Source: Snodgrassella sp945267035
GTDB lineage: Bacteria; Pseudomonadota; Gammaproteobacteria; Burkholderiales; Neisseriaceae
Direction: 5' to 3'
DNA: 64,000 nt
NCBI RefSeq assembly: GCF_026535915.1
Contig: NZ_JAFNPF010000001.1
Coordinates: 1,860,001 to 1,924,000, forward strand
In this document: positions 17,905-28,142 of the stretch, piece after piece
Position numbering within the stretch: position 1 is the stretch's first letter
How the letters are laid out: the number at the start of each line of letters is the position of its first letter
The notes under the pieces: model-generated
Databases searched by the model: none
Told to the model about the DNA's origin: nothing
The model's input: only the letters and a program-made list of their open reading frames with translations
Made by a program: the position numbers and the translations under genes

Positions 17905-18036
17905 CTACACATAACTTTTAATTGCTTCATGATAACCATCTTGACTAGCAAAATAATTCATTAAAAAGTCAAATTCCCATATTGATGATATTATAGAATT
18001 AAAACGTTTCAAATTCATAGATTTATTCTTTTTCAT
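17905..18036 (-). CDS. Short ORF (43 residues), possible immunity fragment
   Basis: From ATG 18036 to TAG 17905–17907. The peptide (MKKNKSMNLKRFNSIISSIW…) is aromatic-rich and lies between two immunity-like sequences. Probably a remnant; no function can be given. Confidence 0.3.
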   Translation of the reverse strand: MKKNKSMNLKRFNSIISSIWEFDFLMNYFASQDGYHEAIKSYV

Positions 18037-18040
18037 GACT

Positions 18041-18319
18041 TCAGTTTTTTTCGTTATTTATTTTTTGTATATCTTTATAGCCAATTTGATCATCACATCC
18101 TATCATTAAAGGAATAATATTTTCCTCTTCTAATTCTAGAAAAACTTTACCTTTAAAAATAACCCGACTATAAATATTGGAATCCGAGTGTTCTATATCA
18201 TAACCACCTAATGATATAAAACGATCTTTAGTATTAAATTTTAATCCAGACGAATAATAATAATTAGATTCATTGTGAATAACCATAAGATCATAACAAC
18301 GTATATTTTCTATAATAAG
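18041..18319 (-). pseudogene. 5'-truncated gene next to IS256, probably an immunity gene
   Basis: The frame stays open from the IS edge at 18319 leftwards to the stop at 18041 (…LIIENIRCYDLMVIHNE…, then an acidic C-terminus). No start codon with a ribosome binding site occurs before ATG 18286, and the readable protein text continues upstream of it to the insertion sequence. The element has therefore removed the 5' end. Size and acidity fit an immunity protein, but this is inferred from the neighbourhood. Confidence 0.5.
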
Positions 18320-19631
18320 GACCCTATCCTAGATTTTGTGTATTTGCCAGTTAGAGGTGACGAGTCATTCTGTCACCAAATTCTATAATAAATCGATTCA
18401 TCGCACTCTCCCAGTTTTGAATTGGCATTGTCCATTTTTTTGATGCTTGTTGTACCGCTAAATAGATGACCTTTTTAACTGAGTCATCGGTCGGGAATAC
18501 CTTTCTTTTCTTGATAGCATGACGAATAACACTATTTAAAGACTCTATCGCATTGGTGGTATAAATCGCTTTGCGAATATCCTGAAAATAAACAAAGATG
18601 GTGCTGAGATTTTCCCAATGTCTGCGCTAGGATTGACCAATATACGGGTATTTATCATCTCAAATCTCCTCAAAATGAGCGAGTGCCTGTAATGCCTGTT
18701 CTTCGGTTGGAGCCTGATAAATCATCTTTAAATCTTTGCTTAGTTCTTTGTAATCTTTCCAACTCACCAATTTCAGACTACTGCGCACCATATGGATGAT
18801 ACAAAGTTGAATTTTAGAATCCGGATACACTGCATTAATCGCATCTGGGAAGCCCTTTAATCCATCTATACAAGCAATTAAGATATCTTCAACACCTCGA
18901 TTTTTAAGTTCTGTGAGTACTGACAACCAGAATTTGGCACCTTCATTTTCTGCCATCCATAATCCAAGCAGTTCCTTTTTACCTTCCACATTTATGTCTA
19001 GCGCAAGAAAAACGGATTTATTGATGCTACTTCCATCTTGTTTTACTTTGACCACTATGCAGTCCAAATAAACAATTGGATACATATTCTCAAGCGGACG
19101 ATTTTGCCATTCAACCACTTGCTCTTTTACTGAATCTGTCACTTTGAAATCAGAGTCGGAGAGACATCAACATCATACATCTCTTTGAATGTGTTGGCAA
19201 TTTCCCTTATTGTCATACCTTTAGCATATAAAAAGAGAATTTGATGATTAATTTTATCGATGCGTGTTTGATGCTTTTTAACCAGCTGAGGTTCAAAACG
19301 ACTTTCTCTATCTCGTGGAATGGCAAGCTCTAACTCGCCATCATCACTTATAACAGTCTTTTTACTATAACCATTACGAGTATTGCTACCTCGTTTTTTC
19401 TGATGTTTTTCATGACCTAGATGCTGAGCCATTTCTTCATTTAAAGCCGTGTCAATCACGAACTTATTCATAAAGCCCGTTAATTTACCTAAATCTTCCT
19501 GAGTTTTTATGCCTTTGGCGAGCTCTGCGGCCATTTCTCTTAGTCTTTTTTCGTCCATTTATATCTACCTATTTTTTTACTCATTAGAGTAGTTCAAAAA
19601 TAGACAAATACACAAATTTATTTACAGGGTC
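18320..19631 (-). mobile_element. IS256-family insertion sequence, inactive
   Basis: Imperfect terminal inverted repeats: the left end reads GACCCTATCCTAGATTTTGT and the right end, complemented, GACCCTGTAAATAAATTTGT; both continue GTATTTG. Total about 1.31 kb, usual for the family. The transposase inside is broken. No 8–9-base target duplication is visible (left flank ATAATAAG, right flank TAAAAATC), so a deletion or rearrangement has happened at one edge. The left flank is a truncated gene and the right flank is the 3' end of another gene. Confidence 0.85.
18366..19558 (-). pseudogene. IS256-family transposase pseudogene
   Basis: Three collinear pieces of a mutator-type DDE transposase. 19558–19139 holds the N-terminal part (MDEKRLREMAAELAKG, then KGMTIREIANTFKEMY). 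A one-base deletion near 19140 shifts the frame. 19142–18660 holds YPIVYLDCIVVKVKQDG with the first catalytic Asp and ACIDGLKGFPDAI with the second. TGA near 18660 and TAG about 30 bases later replace two Trp codons. The text continues to IYTTNAIESLNSVIRHAIKK, carrying the catalytic Glu. It cannot make active transposase. Confidence 0.88.
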
Positions 19632-20607
19632 TAAAAATCTGTTTAATTTTTTCCCAAAAACTCATAGACTTTATTTCTTCAATTCTTTTTTTTAAAGCAT
19701 TTTCGTTTTCTTGGCTTTTAGATAATGCTTGTTGTAACTGTTGGTTAGTTAATTTTATATTATCTAAGCTATTCCTAACGTTATCATACCGTTTAATTGC
19801 CTCTGTTAATTTAAGCTTACATAATTCTTGGAACTCATTAAATTTCTGTTGATTATCATCTATTATTTTATCCTTTATGAGTAATTGTTTTTCATAGTAA
19901 TCAGATGATGTAGGGTTTGAACGTATGTGACCATAAACTCTATTATTAAATAATTTTTTTAAAAAATTATAGTAGTTTTCGACATCATTAGCATCATAAA
20001 CTTTTCCGTTAAATTCCTTAGAAAACCAAATTTTATCTGAAATACTGACTTCAATTATTGGTAATCCATATTCTAAGAAATCACGTATCTTCTGTGACGT
20101 GCATTTATGTTTTACTGCAATTTCGATAACGACTTTTCCATTCCATTTCTCTGCTAAATCACATTCAGAAGAAAAATAACCAATAAGGTCAGGAAAATAA
20201 ACATTACCATTTTCAAACTGCAAGCGTTGTTCAATAATAAACTTTGAAAAATTCAATAAATAAGTTTTATCTTTAATAATAAATTTAATATTTTTTAATT
20301 CAGATAAAACAAGTAAAGCTGTTGAATGGGAAATAGTTTCATTATCACCTTCGCTATTATTGCCACCTTTCATATTTTCTATATATCTAAAAAAACCATT
20401 CTTAACTGGCGCCATTCTTGATCTGTTTGACGGATTCGCTTGCGTACTATAAAAACTAATTTTTTTATAATCTTCTGGTAAAGTATTTTTTAATTTTAGT
20501 ACTTCCCAAATATAGAAAGTTCGAAATCTAGATGGATCATTTTTATCTTGTATGAACTCATCCTGTTCATTCTTTGCATACGCCCATGTTTTTTTTGCCA
20601 TATTCAA
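19618..20607 (-). CDS. RM-associated protein, possible PD-(D/E)XK nuclease, C-terminus cut by IS256
   Basis: The 329-residue product follows hsdR after 13 bases and is probably part of the hsd operon. Residues about 130–185 (FPDLIGYFSSECDLAEKW, then VVIEIAVKHKC) resemble the CoiA-like nuclease pattern: Asp, then E-x-x-x-K after a hydrophobic strand. The last ~90 residues form a predicted coiled coil (KLTNQQLQQALSKSQENENA). The final codons FRPCK and the stop lie inside the right inverted repeat of the insertion sequence, so the true C-terminus has been replaced. The nuclease assignment is tentative. Confidence 0.55.
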   Translation of the reverse strand: MNMAKKTWAYAKNEQDEFIQDKNDPSRFRTFYIWEVLKLKNTLPEDYKKISFYSTQANPSNRSRMAPVKNGFFRYIENMKGGNNSEGDNETISHSTALLVLSELKNIKFIIKDKTYLLNFSKFIIEQRLQFENGNVYFPDLIGYFSSECDLAEKWNGKVVIEIAVKHKCTSQKIRDFLEYGLPIIEVSISDKIWFSKEFNGKVYDANDVENYYNFLKKLFNNRVYGHIRSNPTSSDYYEKQLLIKDKIIDDNQQKFNEFQELCKLKLTEAIKRYDNVRNSLDNIKLTNQQLQQALSKSQENENALKKRIEEIKSMSFWEKIKQIFRPCK

Positions 20608-20620
20608 TCCACCTTTACTT

Positions 20621-23600
20621 TTACTTTGATAAAAGACCTACTTGTCTTTTAATACTCTCTAAAAATGCTGACCGAAAGGCTGGATCGTGAGCATAGAGTT
20701 GATAGAGTTGCATATCTTTCTGGCGATTTTCCAGCATGATTTCGCGCATGATTCTTTCGAACGCCAATTCTCGATTATAGGGATCGTGATTATTTTTATA
20801 TTTCATATCAAAATCTTTATGAGCAGTGACATCTTGCACAATGGAAATAAATTTCACCCGTTGATCTTCTGGAGTAATGCTCCAACCCTGAAACCAACGT
20901 TCATTAAACATATTCACAATATCGTCTAATGTACTTTCTTCACTTTCGCCAGTATGCGCACCTCTTGGATTAGCATTTTGAGGGTCGAGTTCGGCATCTT
21001 CAGTATCTAATTGAATTTTATGATTCAATTTTACCCGTTGTAAACCATATGAATTAAGATCTACAGATTCAAGGAGTTCATCTAATTTATCCATGTCTGG
21101 ATCTTTCACTTTTAGTTTAGGGATTAAGAATTTTAAGAACCAAAACAGTTTTTCCCATATTGGCATTTCAAACGGTATGATAGCCGCCATTTGGCTATAA
21201 ATTTTTACAAATTGCTTCGCTTTAATTTTAAAATCAACTTTATCGTCGTTATCTAATTCGAGTTGAACATTAAAACGATCTGCAGCAAGGTCAATAATTG
21301 GGCTAAGTAATTCGGCTGCACTACCTTTAAAGTAAAGTTGATTAAACGTTTCAACCTCATGCCATTCATAAATGCCAGGTTCATCAAGCATATCTTTCAG
21401 TTCGTGTAATACATTAATATCGGTCGCATGAGATAATGAGGTTGCAGTATAGAAAGGATCAAACGCCTGCTTAATATCTTCAATACTATTAAAAAAATCA
21501 AGCACAAATAGATCTTCGGTTTTCTTGCCCCATTTAGGTGCTGCTCTATTAAGACGAGAAAGAGCCTGTACAGCTAACACATGTTGTAATTTCTTATCCA
21601 CATACATGGTACAAAGTTTAGGTTGGTCAAAACCAGTCAAATACTTGTTGGCAACAACCAGTAATCGATACTCATCAGAGTCAAATTTTTCGGAGGTATC
21701 ATTATCTGAAAACCCGTTGATACTGGCTTCACTATATTCAATTCCATCAATCTCTTTATCGCCGGAAAATGCAATTAGTATTTTAAATGGATAATTGAGT
21801 TGTTTAAGCTGTTCATTAAGAGCAAAATAATAGTGGATAGCACTTTCAATATTTTGTGTAACTACCATACCTTTGGCTTTTCCTTTCAGCTTTTTACTAT
21901 TCACTACCTGATTAAGGAAATGATCCAACATAATTTCAGCCTTAACGGCGATGGTTTGCTTACTTCTCTCAACAAAAGCGCGTAATTTTTTTTGTGCTTT
22001 TTGAGTATCAAACAGTGGATTATCTGAAATCGACTTTTCTATTTCGTAATAAGATTTATAGGTAGTGTAATTAGTCAGTACATCTAAGATAAAGCCTTCT
22101 TCAATGGCTTGTTTCATTGAATACAAGTGAAATGGTTTAAAGGTACCATCAGCTTGCTGATCACCAAATTTTTCTAAGGTAATGTTTTTAGGCGTAGCTG
22201 TGAATGCAAAGTAAGACGCATTGCCTCGTAGTTTTCGCGCCTGCATGGTTTTGATAATGACATCTTGAATATCTTCATTTTCATTGGTATCGACATTAGC
22301 CGTTTTGCCCATAGTTTTATTCATATTATCGTGAGCTGAACCACTTTGTGAACTGTGCGCTTCATCGATGATGACTGCAAAGCGTTTATCACTCAGATCG
22401 TTAATACTATCAACAATCACCTGAAATTTTTGGATAGTGGTGATAATAATTTTTTTACCATTTTCAAGTGCTGCTTTTAAATCTGATGATTTTTGAGCAT
22501 GAGCAATAATATTTTTTACTTCTGAAAAACCACTGATATTATCACGCAGTTGCTTATCTAAAAGACGGCGATCCGTCACCACAATCACTGAATCAAAGAG
22601 CGGCAAATCAATACCTTTTGCGCCAGTCACTGAATTATTATGAGGACAAACTTCGATCAATTGGTATGCTGCCCATGTAATGGAATTGGACTTGCCTGAA
22701 CCGGCTGAGTGTTGAATAAGATAGGTATGACCAGTCCCGCGACTAGCCACATCTTCAATAAGTTTACGCACAACATCTAATTGATGGTATCGTGGAAAAA
22801 ACAGCGTTCGTTTGGTTAATAAATCTTTACTGCTACCGTCCAAACGTACAAAATGCTGAATTATATTGGCAATGCTTGCTTTCTTAAAAATACTTTCCCA
22901 TAAATATGCCGTTTTATGACCACTAGGATTAACCGGATTACCTTTACCTTCGTTATTACCTTTATTGAAAGGTAAAAAGACGGTATCCTTACCAGCTAAT
23001 TTAGTAGTCATATACACTTCGTCAGTATCGACGGTCATATGAACTAAACAACGAGCAAAGGTTAATAGTGGTTGATTGATATCTCGATCTTCGCGGTACT
23101 GTTTTTGACCATGATATTGAGCTGTTTGACCTGTCCACGGGTTTTTTAACTCAAGGGTGATAATGGCGATACCATTAATAAACAGCACCATATCAATTTC
23201 TTGTAGAGGATTGAGCTGAGAATAACGTACCTGACGTGTACAGCTAAAGATATTTTGCGCAAAATTATGTTTCACTTGCTCGCCACTGCTGGCAAGCGGA
23301 GCTGGATACATCAGTGTTAAATGAATATCATCTATGGCTAAGCCTTTTTTTAGTAAATGAATGATGCCATATTTTTTAATTAACTTATCAAAACGATCCA
23401 GTACTTTACGCTGCCAATCATGGGGGTGATTTTTCTGTAATTTATCCAGCTCATTGGCTTGGGTATTATGCAGGAAAGACCAGAAGAAGTGGTTGTCAAT
23501 GGCATACTGGGCGTTGAAATCCCTTGCCAATCCTAATTGATAATAGTCTGAATGATGATCCAAATTAGGTTCTTTTGCACCCTTGAGTTCTTCCAGACAA

Positions 23601-23662
23601 GTACCGGTTAACTGTTTTTCAATTGTTGCTTCAAGGGCTTGCTCATTGGTTTGACTGACCAT
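20621..23662 (-). CDS. hsdR: Type I restriction enzyme, restriction/translocase subunit HsdR
   Basis: Motor and nuclease subunit that cleaves unmodified DNA after ATP-driven translocation. About 1013 residues from the ATG at 23662, which has GGAG at good spacing; the in-frame GTG at 23668 is too close to that site. The N-terminal nuclease motif is visible (EIDMVLFINGIAIITLELKN, Asp and E-x-K near 155–170). Walker A HSAGSGKSNSITW is near 316 and the DEAH box IIDEAHSSQSG near 430, followed by FTATP. It lies 20 bases after hsdS in the operon hsdM–hsdS–hsdR. All motifs are intact. Confidence 0.95.
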   Translation of the reverse strand: MVSQTNEQALEATIEKQLTGTCLEELKGAKEPNLDHHSDYYQLGLARDFNAQYAIDNHFFWSFLHNTQANELDKLQKNHPHDWQRKVLDRFDKLIKKYGIIHLLKKGLAIDDIHLTLMYPAPLASSGEQVKHNFAQNIFSCTRQVRYSQLNPLQEIDMVLFINGIAIITLELKNPWTGQTAQYHGQKQYREDRDINQPLLTFARCLVHMTVDTDEVYMTTKLAGKDTVFLPFNKGNNEGKGNPVNPSGHKTAYLWESIFKKASIANIIQHFVRLDGSSKDLLTKRTLFFPRYHQLDVVRKLIEDVASRGTGHTYLIQHSAGSGKSNSITWAAYQLIEVCPHNNSVTGAKGIDLPLFDSVIVVTDRRLLDKQLRDNISGFSEVKNIIAHAQKSSDLKAALENGKKIIITTIQKFQVIVDSINDLSDKRFAVIIDEAHSSQSGSAHDNMNKTMGKTANVDTNENEDIQDVIIKTMQARKLRGNASYFAFTATPKNITLEKFGDQQADGTFKPFHLYSMKQAIEEGFILDVLTNYTTYKSYYEIEKSISDNPLFDTQKAQKKLRAFVERSKQTIAVKAEIMLDHFLNQVVNSKKLKGKAKGMVVTQNIESAIHYYFALNEQLKQLNYPFKILIAFSGDKEIDGIEYSEASINGFSDNDTSEKFDSDEYRLLVVANKYLTGFDQPKLCTMYVDKKLQHVLAVQALSRLNRAAPKWGKKTEDLFVLDFFNSIEDIKQAFDPFYTATSLSHATDINVLHELKDMLDEPGIYEWHEVETFNQLYFKGSAAELLSPIIDLAADRFNVQLELDNDDKVDFKIKAKQFVKIYSQMAAIIPFEMPIWEKLFWFLKFLIPKLKVKDPDMDKLDELLESVDLNSYGLQRVKLNHKIQLDTEDAELDPQNANPRGAHTGESEESTLDDIVNMFNERWFQGWSITPEDQRVKFISIVQDVTAHKDFDMKYKNNHDPYNRELAFERIMREIMLENRQKDMQLYQLYAHDPAFRSAFLESIKRQVGLLSK

Positions 23663-23682
23663 ATCCACTTCTCCATTTACAT

Positions 23683-25032
23683 TTATTCTTCTGGCGTAAT
23701 TTTGATTTTTCCTGTTACTGCGCTATCAATTAGGGTAGTTTTATATTCTTTAAGTTTTTCGATTTGTTGTGTTTCTATATCAATTAAATTGTTATATTTT
23801 TTCATCTTTTGTTCTATGTAATCAACTATAGTTGATTGTTCTTCTTTTTCTGGAAAAAATATACTAATTGAATATAAATCAGCAGTATATAAACGAATAA
23901 AACCATCCATTACTCCTGTAACCCTCTTTTTAAACTCAGCAAGAAATTCGGGACAAAGTAATAAATGGCAGAGAAAATTTATATTAATAATATTACTATT
24001 TTTTTCTTTATATACAGAATAATCAGGACTAGTTATTCCATTAAAATTAGAGACAGCTAATAGCCCGTTTACAGCTTGCATTTTATTTATAACTAAACAC
24101 CCTTTTTTAACAATTTTATATCCAACTAATGACTCTGCATAACCGGCTCTTTCTGCCAAAGATGATTTGGGTATGACCCCTTGATATTTACTTAAGGATA
24201 ATAGTTCTTCACTACCAGTTGCTGTTCTGATATTTATTTCGTCTAATAAATACTTAAGCTTAGATATTTTCCAATGTTCAGGGATCATCCCAATCCACTC
24301 AATACCGGAATCTTTCATTTGTACATTAGGATTTAATCCCTTTGTTACTGCTTGTTGAATAATAATTTGTTGACGTTCTTTTAATAGTTCAATCTGTTTT
24401 TGTTTTATAGAAATCGCTTGATCTATTTGAATTGTTTTTTTATCTAAAAAATTGGCAATAGCAATTTGCTCGGTGTCTGAAGGTAAACAAATATTTGTAT
24501 CTTTTAAAATAGTTTTAGTGACACTATAAACTTTGACACCTTTAACTTTATTTCTAATCTGAGAACGATAAGATTCTGAATCAAGCATATAAGCCAAAAA
24601 CCGTATATTTACATCAACAATAGGTCTAGTTATTACTGTATGATAACCAGCAAATACAGTATCTTTAGCATTATTTAAATAGCTAAAATTTCCAGCACCT
24701 TCTATATCTTCGGAGGTATCCGCAAAAACAAAGTCACCATAACTTAGTAAAGATTTTTTATTTGCTTTTAAATATTCATCGCTGACACACTTAAGTTGAT
24801 GTTTTATTTGGTCTATCTCAAAACCATATTTTGAATGAATTTCTCCATAATTAACACAGGGAATGCCATTATCTTGTAAGTTCTCTTTAGTAATATTTAA
24901 ACCTTTACTAAAACAAAAAACAAAGTTAAACCGGAGTATTTTCCAATGTTCAGGAATATATCCCAACCAATCAACTCCAGAATCTTTATAAACCGAATAA
25001 CGAGGCATATTAATTACTTTTTTCATTGTCAT
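23683..25032 (-). CDS. hsdS: Type I restriction enzyme, specificity subunit HsdS
   Basis: DNA-recognition subunit of 449 residues. Two target-recognition domains each open with the same conserved block: DSGVDWLGYIPEHWKI near residue 17 and DSGIEWIGMIPEHWKI near 237. Each is followed by a helical spacer (KQIELLKERQQIIIQQAV and a C-terminal counterpart). The start codon overlaps the hsdM stop (TAATG at 25030–25034). Both TRDs appear complete, so a bipartite recognition site is expected, sequence unknown. Confidence 0.94.
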   Translation of the reverse strand: MTMKKVINMPRYSVYKDSGVDWLGYIPEHWKILRFNFVFCFSKGLNITKENLQDNGIPCVNYGEIHSKYGFEIDQIKHQLKCVSDEYLKANKKSLLSYGDFVFADTSEDIEGAGNFSYLNNAKDTVFAGYHTVITRPIVDVNIRFLAYMLDSESYRSQIRNKVKGVKVYSVTKTILKDTNICLPSDTEQIAIANFLDKKTIQIDQAISIKQKQIELLKERQQIIIQQAVTKGLNPNVQMKDSGIEWIGMIPEHWKISKLKYLLDEINIRTATGSEELLSLSKYQGVIPKSSLAERAGYAESLVGYKIVKKGCLVINKMQAVNGLLAVSNFNGITSPDYSVYKEKNSNIININFLCHLLLCPEFLAEFKKRVTGVMDGFIRLYTADLYSISIFFPEKEEQSTIVDYIEQKMKKYNNLIDIETQQIEKLKEYKTTLIDSAVTGKIKITPEE

Positions 25033-27413
25033 TATTCACTCTTACCGGATAAACCTAAAATATCGGCAATCAAACCATCAACTTGTTGTTCTAAGGCTAA
25101 GATATCATGTGTAACCTCTTCTAATGAACGTAATTGCTTGTGACGATAAAAATATTTATTAAAGCTAATTTCGTAACCGATTTGAGTACTATCTAGGTCA
25201 ATCCAAGCTTCTGCGACATATGGTCGCACTTCTGCTAAAAAGTAGCGGTGAATATTGTCTTTCAGTGGGATAGATTCTGCATCGCGTAAATCAGTACAAG
25301 GTTCATAAGTGATATATTCGTTAGGCTTACCCTTCGCAAAATATCCAAAATCAGCTAATTGCTCCACTTCACAATCTAGATGCACTAATAGCTTTTCGAG
25401 TTTATCTTTATTCAAACTATGCACTTTTTGAATCACTTTTTCGGCATTTTCGTCATACCAACTCACCGCATTTAAAATGGCATTTCTCTCACTAGATGAT
25501 AGTTTTAGACTCAATGTCTTAATTGCTTTATCAACATCCCGTTTAAATAGGTTAAAATCACGGTACTCCTGCTCACCAACCTGCTGCATGATAGCTAATG
25601 CAGATTGATAAAGAGTTTGTAGCTTTAACCAATATTTTGTATCAAAAATTTTATCTTTGGCTTTGCTATTCAAACTAATACCATTATCATCACACCAGTC
25701 TAGAATCGATTTTTGTTGCGGTTTTAAAAATCCAGTCTGATAAACATGCTCACCATAAATACTATATAAATGGCTCATCACGTCACGTAATGATTTATCA
25801 AACCGCAGTTCAGCAAGGGATTCAATATTAAATTGTGCCTTACGACGATCGGGGCGTTCAATATTAACTTTATAATAACCAAAATCACTATTATCAAAAC
25901 ATTGACTGGCAATACCAATCGGGTCGTTATTATTATCAAGTTGCCGTTCGATAGTCGCCATATTCAAATAGGTTTGAGTGATTTCTCGGATATGTTCAGG
26001 TGAAAACTCACAATTTTTATCACCTAAATTTTTACGCAATTTTTGAAATAATAGACTCGCATCAATTAATTGTACTTTACCTTGACGATGCGGAGCTTTG
26101 TTACTACTTAGTAACCAAATATAGGTGGTTATGCCGGTATTATAAAATAGGTTATTAGGCAGTTGGACAATAGCCTCAAGGCGATCATTTTCAATAATAT
26201 AACGACGAATATTACTTTCGCCACCACCTGCATCACCGGTGAACAAGCTAGACCCATTATGAACCGAAGCGATACGAGATCCTTGCACACCAGCTTGTGG
26301 CAATTTCATTTTACTGATCATTTCCATTAAAAACAGTAATTGCCCGTCACTCGATCGAGGAATTGCATCAACCTCTTGTTCGTTACCCCAATAATCTTTT
26401 AACTTCACTTTAAAACGATTATCGATGACATTTTTGCCATCTTTGATATATTTTTGTTCTGATGCCCAACTTTTACCATAAGGTGGATTTGACAACATAA
26501 AATCAAAAGGACAACCTGCAAATTCATCGGTAGAAAGTGTTGAGCCAACTTTGATATTTTGTGGATTATTACCTTTAATCATCATATCGGATTTACAGAT
26601 AGCATAGGTTTCATCATTGATCTCCTTACCATAGAGTTCAATCATACGATCCGTTCCTTCAAGGGGGTATTTTTCTTCGATGAAATTCTGTGATTCGGTA
26701 AGCATGCCACCACTACCACAAGCTGGATCGTAAATAGTTAAAACCTCCGGTAACTGATCTTTTATCGGATCAAAGATCAAATGGGTCATCAGTTCAATGA
26801 CTTCACGTGGCGTAAAATGTTCGCCAGCCTCTTCATTATTCTCTTCATTAAACTTACGAATCAGCTCTTCAAATACATACCCCATACCTAAATTGGTCAA
26901 AGCTGGTAGACGGTTACCATCGGGATCTTTAACCTCTTGTGGTGTCAAATTAATTTTAGGTGACACAAATTTTTCAATAACATCTAATAACACATCTTTA
27001 TTCGCCATATGGCGAATCTGTGCTTTTAAATTGAAGCATTGAATAATTTCTTTAACATTTTTGCTAAAGCCATTAAGGTATTCTTCAAAATTAGTTAATA
27101 AAATTTGATTGCTATTATTAGCTGAAAGGTGAAGCTGTTTTAGCGTCCATTTGCTCGTGTTATAAAACACATAACCGGATGCTTTTTCCAATGGGTAATC
27201 ATCGAGCTCAGTATTTTTATAGGTTGTTTTTTGAACATGATATTCTGTTAATACCGCTTGTTTAGTTGGTTCTAATAATGTGTCAATACGCCGTAAAACC
27301 ACCATAGGCAAAATCACATCACGGTATTTTCCCCGCACATAAACATCGCGCAAACAATCATCGGCTATAGACCAAATAAAAGAAATAAGTTTATTGTGTG
27401 CGCTGTGATTCAT
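25032..27413 (-). CDS. hsdM: Type I restriction enzyme, modification subunit HsdM
   Basis: N6-adenine methyltransferase subunit. The 793 residues include the N-terminal HsdM domain, the EHFTPREVIELM block near 198, SAM-binding motif IYDPACGSGGML near 225, and catalytic motif LSNPPYGKSW near 305. It is longer than the ~500-residue E. coli enzyme, with an extra C-terminal ~250 residues partly predicted helical. First gene of the hsd operon; the promoter must lie in 27414–27785. It ends in a one-base overlap with hsdS. Confidence 0.95.
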   Translation of the reverse strand: MNHSAHNKLISFIWSIADDCLRDVYVRGKYRDVILPMVVLRRIDTLLEPTKQAVLTEYHVQKTTYKNTELDDYPLEKASGYVFYNTSKWTLKQLHLSANNSNQILLTNFEEYLNGFSKNVKEIIQCFNLKAQIRHMANKDVLLDVIEKFVSPKINLTPQEVKDPDGNRLPALTNLGMGYVFEELIRKFNEENNEEAGEHFTPREVIELMTHLIFDPIKDQLPEVLTIYDPACGSGGMLTESQNFIEEKYPLEGTDRMIELYGKEINDETYAICKSDMMIKGNNPQNIKVGSTLSTDEFAGCPFDFMLSNPPYGKSWASEQKYIKDGKNVIDNRFKVKLKDYWGNEQEVDAIPRSSDGQLLFLMEMISKMKLPQAGVQGSRIASVHNGSSLFTGDAGGGESNIRRYIIENDRLEAIVQLPNNLFYNTGITTYIWLLSSNKAPHRQGKVQLIDASLLFQKLRKNLGDKNCEFSPEHIREITQTYLNMATIERQLDNNNDPIGIASQCFDNSDFGYYKVNIERPDRRKAQFNIESLAELRFDKSLRDVMSHLYSIYGEHVYQTGFLKPQQKSILDWCDDNGISLNSKAKDKIFDTKYWLKLQTLYQSALAIMQQVGEQEYRDFNLFKRDVDKAIKTLSLKLSSSERNAILNAVSWYDENAEKVIQKVHSLNKDKLEKLLVHLDCEVEQLADFGYFAKGKPNEYITYEPCTDLRDAESIPLKDNIHRYFLAEVRPYVAEAWIDLDSTQIGYEISFNKYFYRHKQLRSLEEVTHDILALEQQVDGLIADILGLSGKSE

Positions 27414-27785
27414 TTTTTACCTTAGTTATGAGTAACTTTTTAACTTAAATTTATGCAATAAATGATAGCATAATCTTTATATTACCAATAGAAGGTAAAA
27501 CATGAGAAATATTAGATGGACAAAAAAAGACAGAAATAAATTATATTCAGATTTGTATGTTGTCTAAATAATTTAATGAAATAAAAGGAGATTTAGGCAT
27601 TTATAAAAAGCCAGTATTCAATACCAAAACCCCCCGATAATGTCTAAATTCCCTGCTAATTATCTGCCGAGTCCATTGATCTTTGATCTGCTGCGCCGGC
27701 GTGAGTTCTTTCCCTGATAGCCCAGCAGCTTTGGATGATCTACAGCCTGTTAGTGTTTCATACCATGTTTATGTATAAGCGTGCT
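27414..27785. other. Intergenic region upstream of hsdM
   Basis: Holds the presumed hsd promoter. A 21-codon plus-strand frame from 27502 (MRNIRWTKKDRNKLYSDLYV) is too short to support. No repeats were recognised. Confidence 0.4.
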
Positions 27786-28094
27786 TTAAGCCATGCATTT
27801 TATTAAACCTGACTTTTTAGTATTGTCTGTAATAGATATTAGATTGTTTCTATACACATTTTTAATTCGCAATACCCAAATTTTCTTTCTATAACGAGAG
27901 GGCCAAATTTGTTTAGCCTCTACACCTAATGCATTGGCAATAATCAGTACGCCTTTCGTCCATGGGCGTACAAGTGTGTTAGAGAGCGTTGAAGGTGCAT
28001 AGCCAGATTGTCTAGATAACGCAGATAGCGTTGTTCCTTTCTTTTTCAATGCTGCAATAATATCGGCAGGATGCCAGTCCTTTTTGCTATTCAT
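27786..28094 (-). CDS. Ner/Nlp-like winged-helix DNA-binding protein
   Basis: With start at ATG 28094, 102 residues. The first ~70 match the Mu Ner/SfsB type: KKDWHPADIIAALKKKGTTL, then LSRQSGYAPSTLSN (recognition helix) and ANALGVEAKQIWPSRY. Ner is the early negative regulator of Mu-like phages; bacterial relatives regulate local genes. The C-terminal ~30 residues after WPSRY have no family counterpart and may be read-through into unrelated sequence. It sits between the toxin array and hsdM, on the same strand as both, and may be a relic of the element that brought the island. Confidence 0.75.
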   Translation of the reverse strand: MNSKKDWHPADIIAALKKKGTTLSALSRQSGYAPSTLSNTLVRPWTKGVLIIANALGVEAKQIWPSRYRKKIWVLRIKNVYRNNLISITDNTKKSGLIKCMA

Positions 28095-28142
28095 AATACC
28101 TCCTAAAATCATCAATTACACATGAATTATTAATGAGAAACT

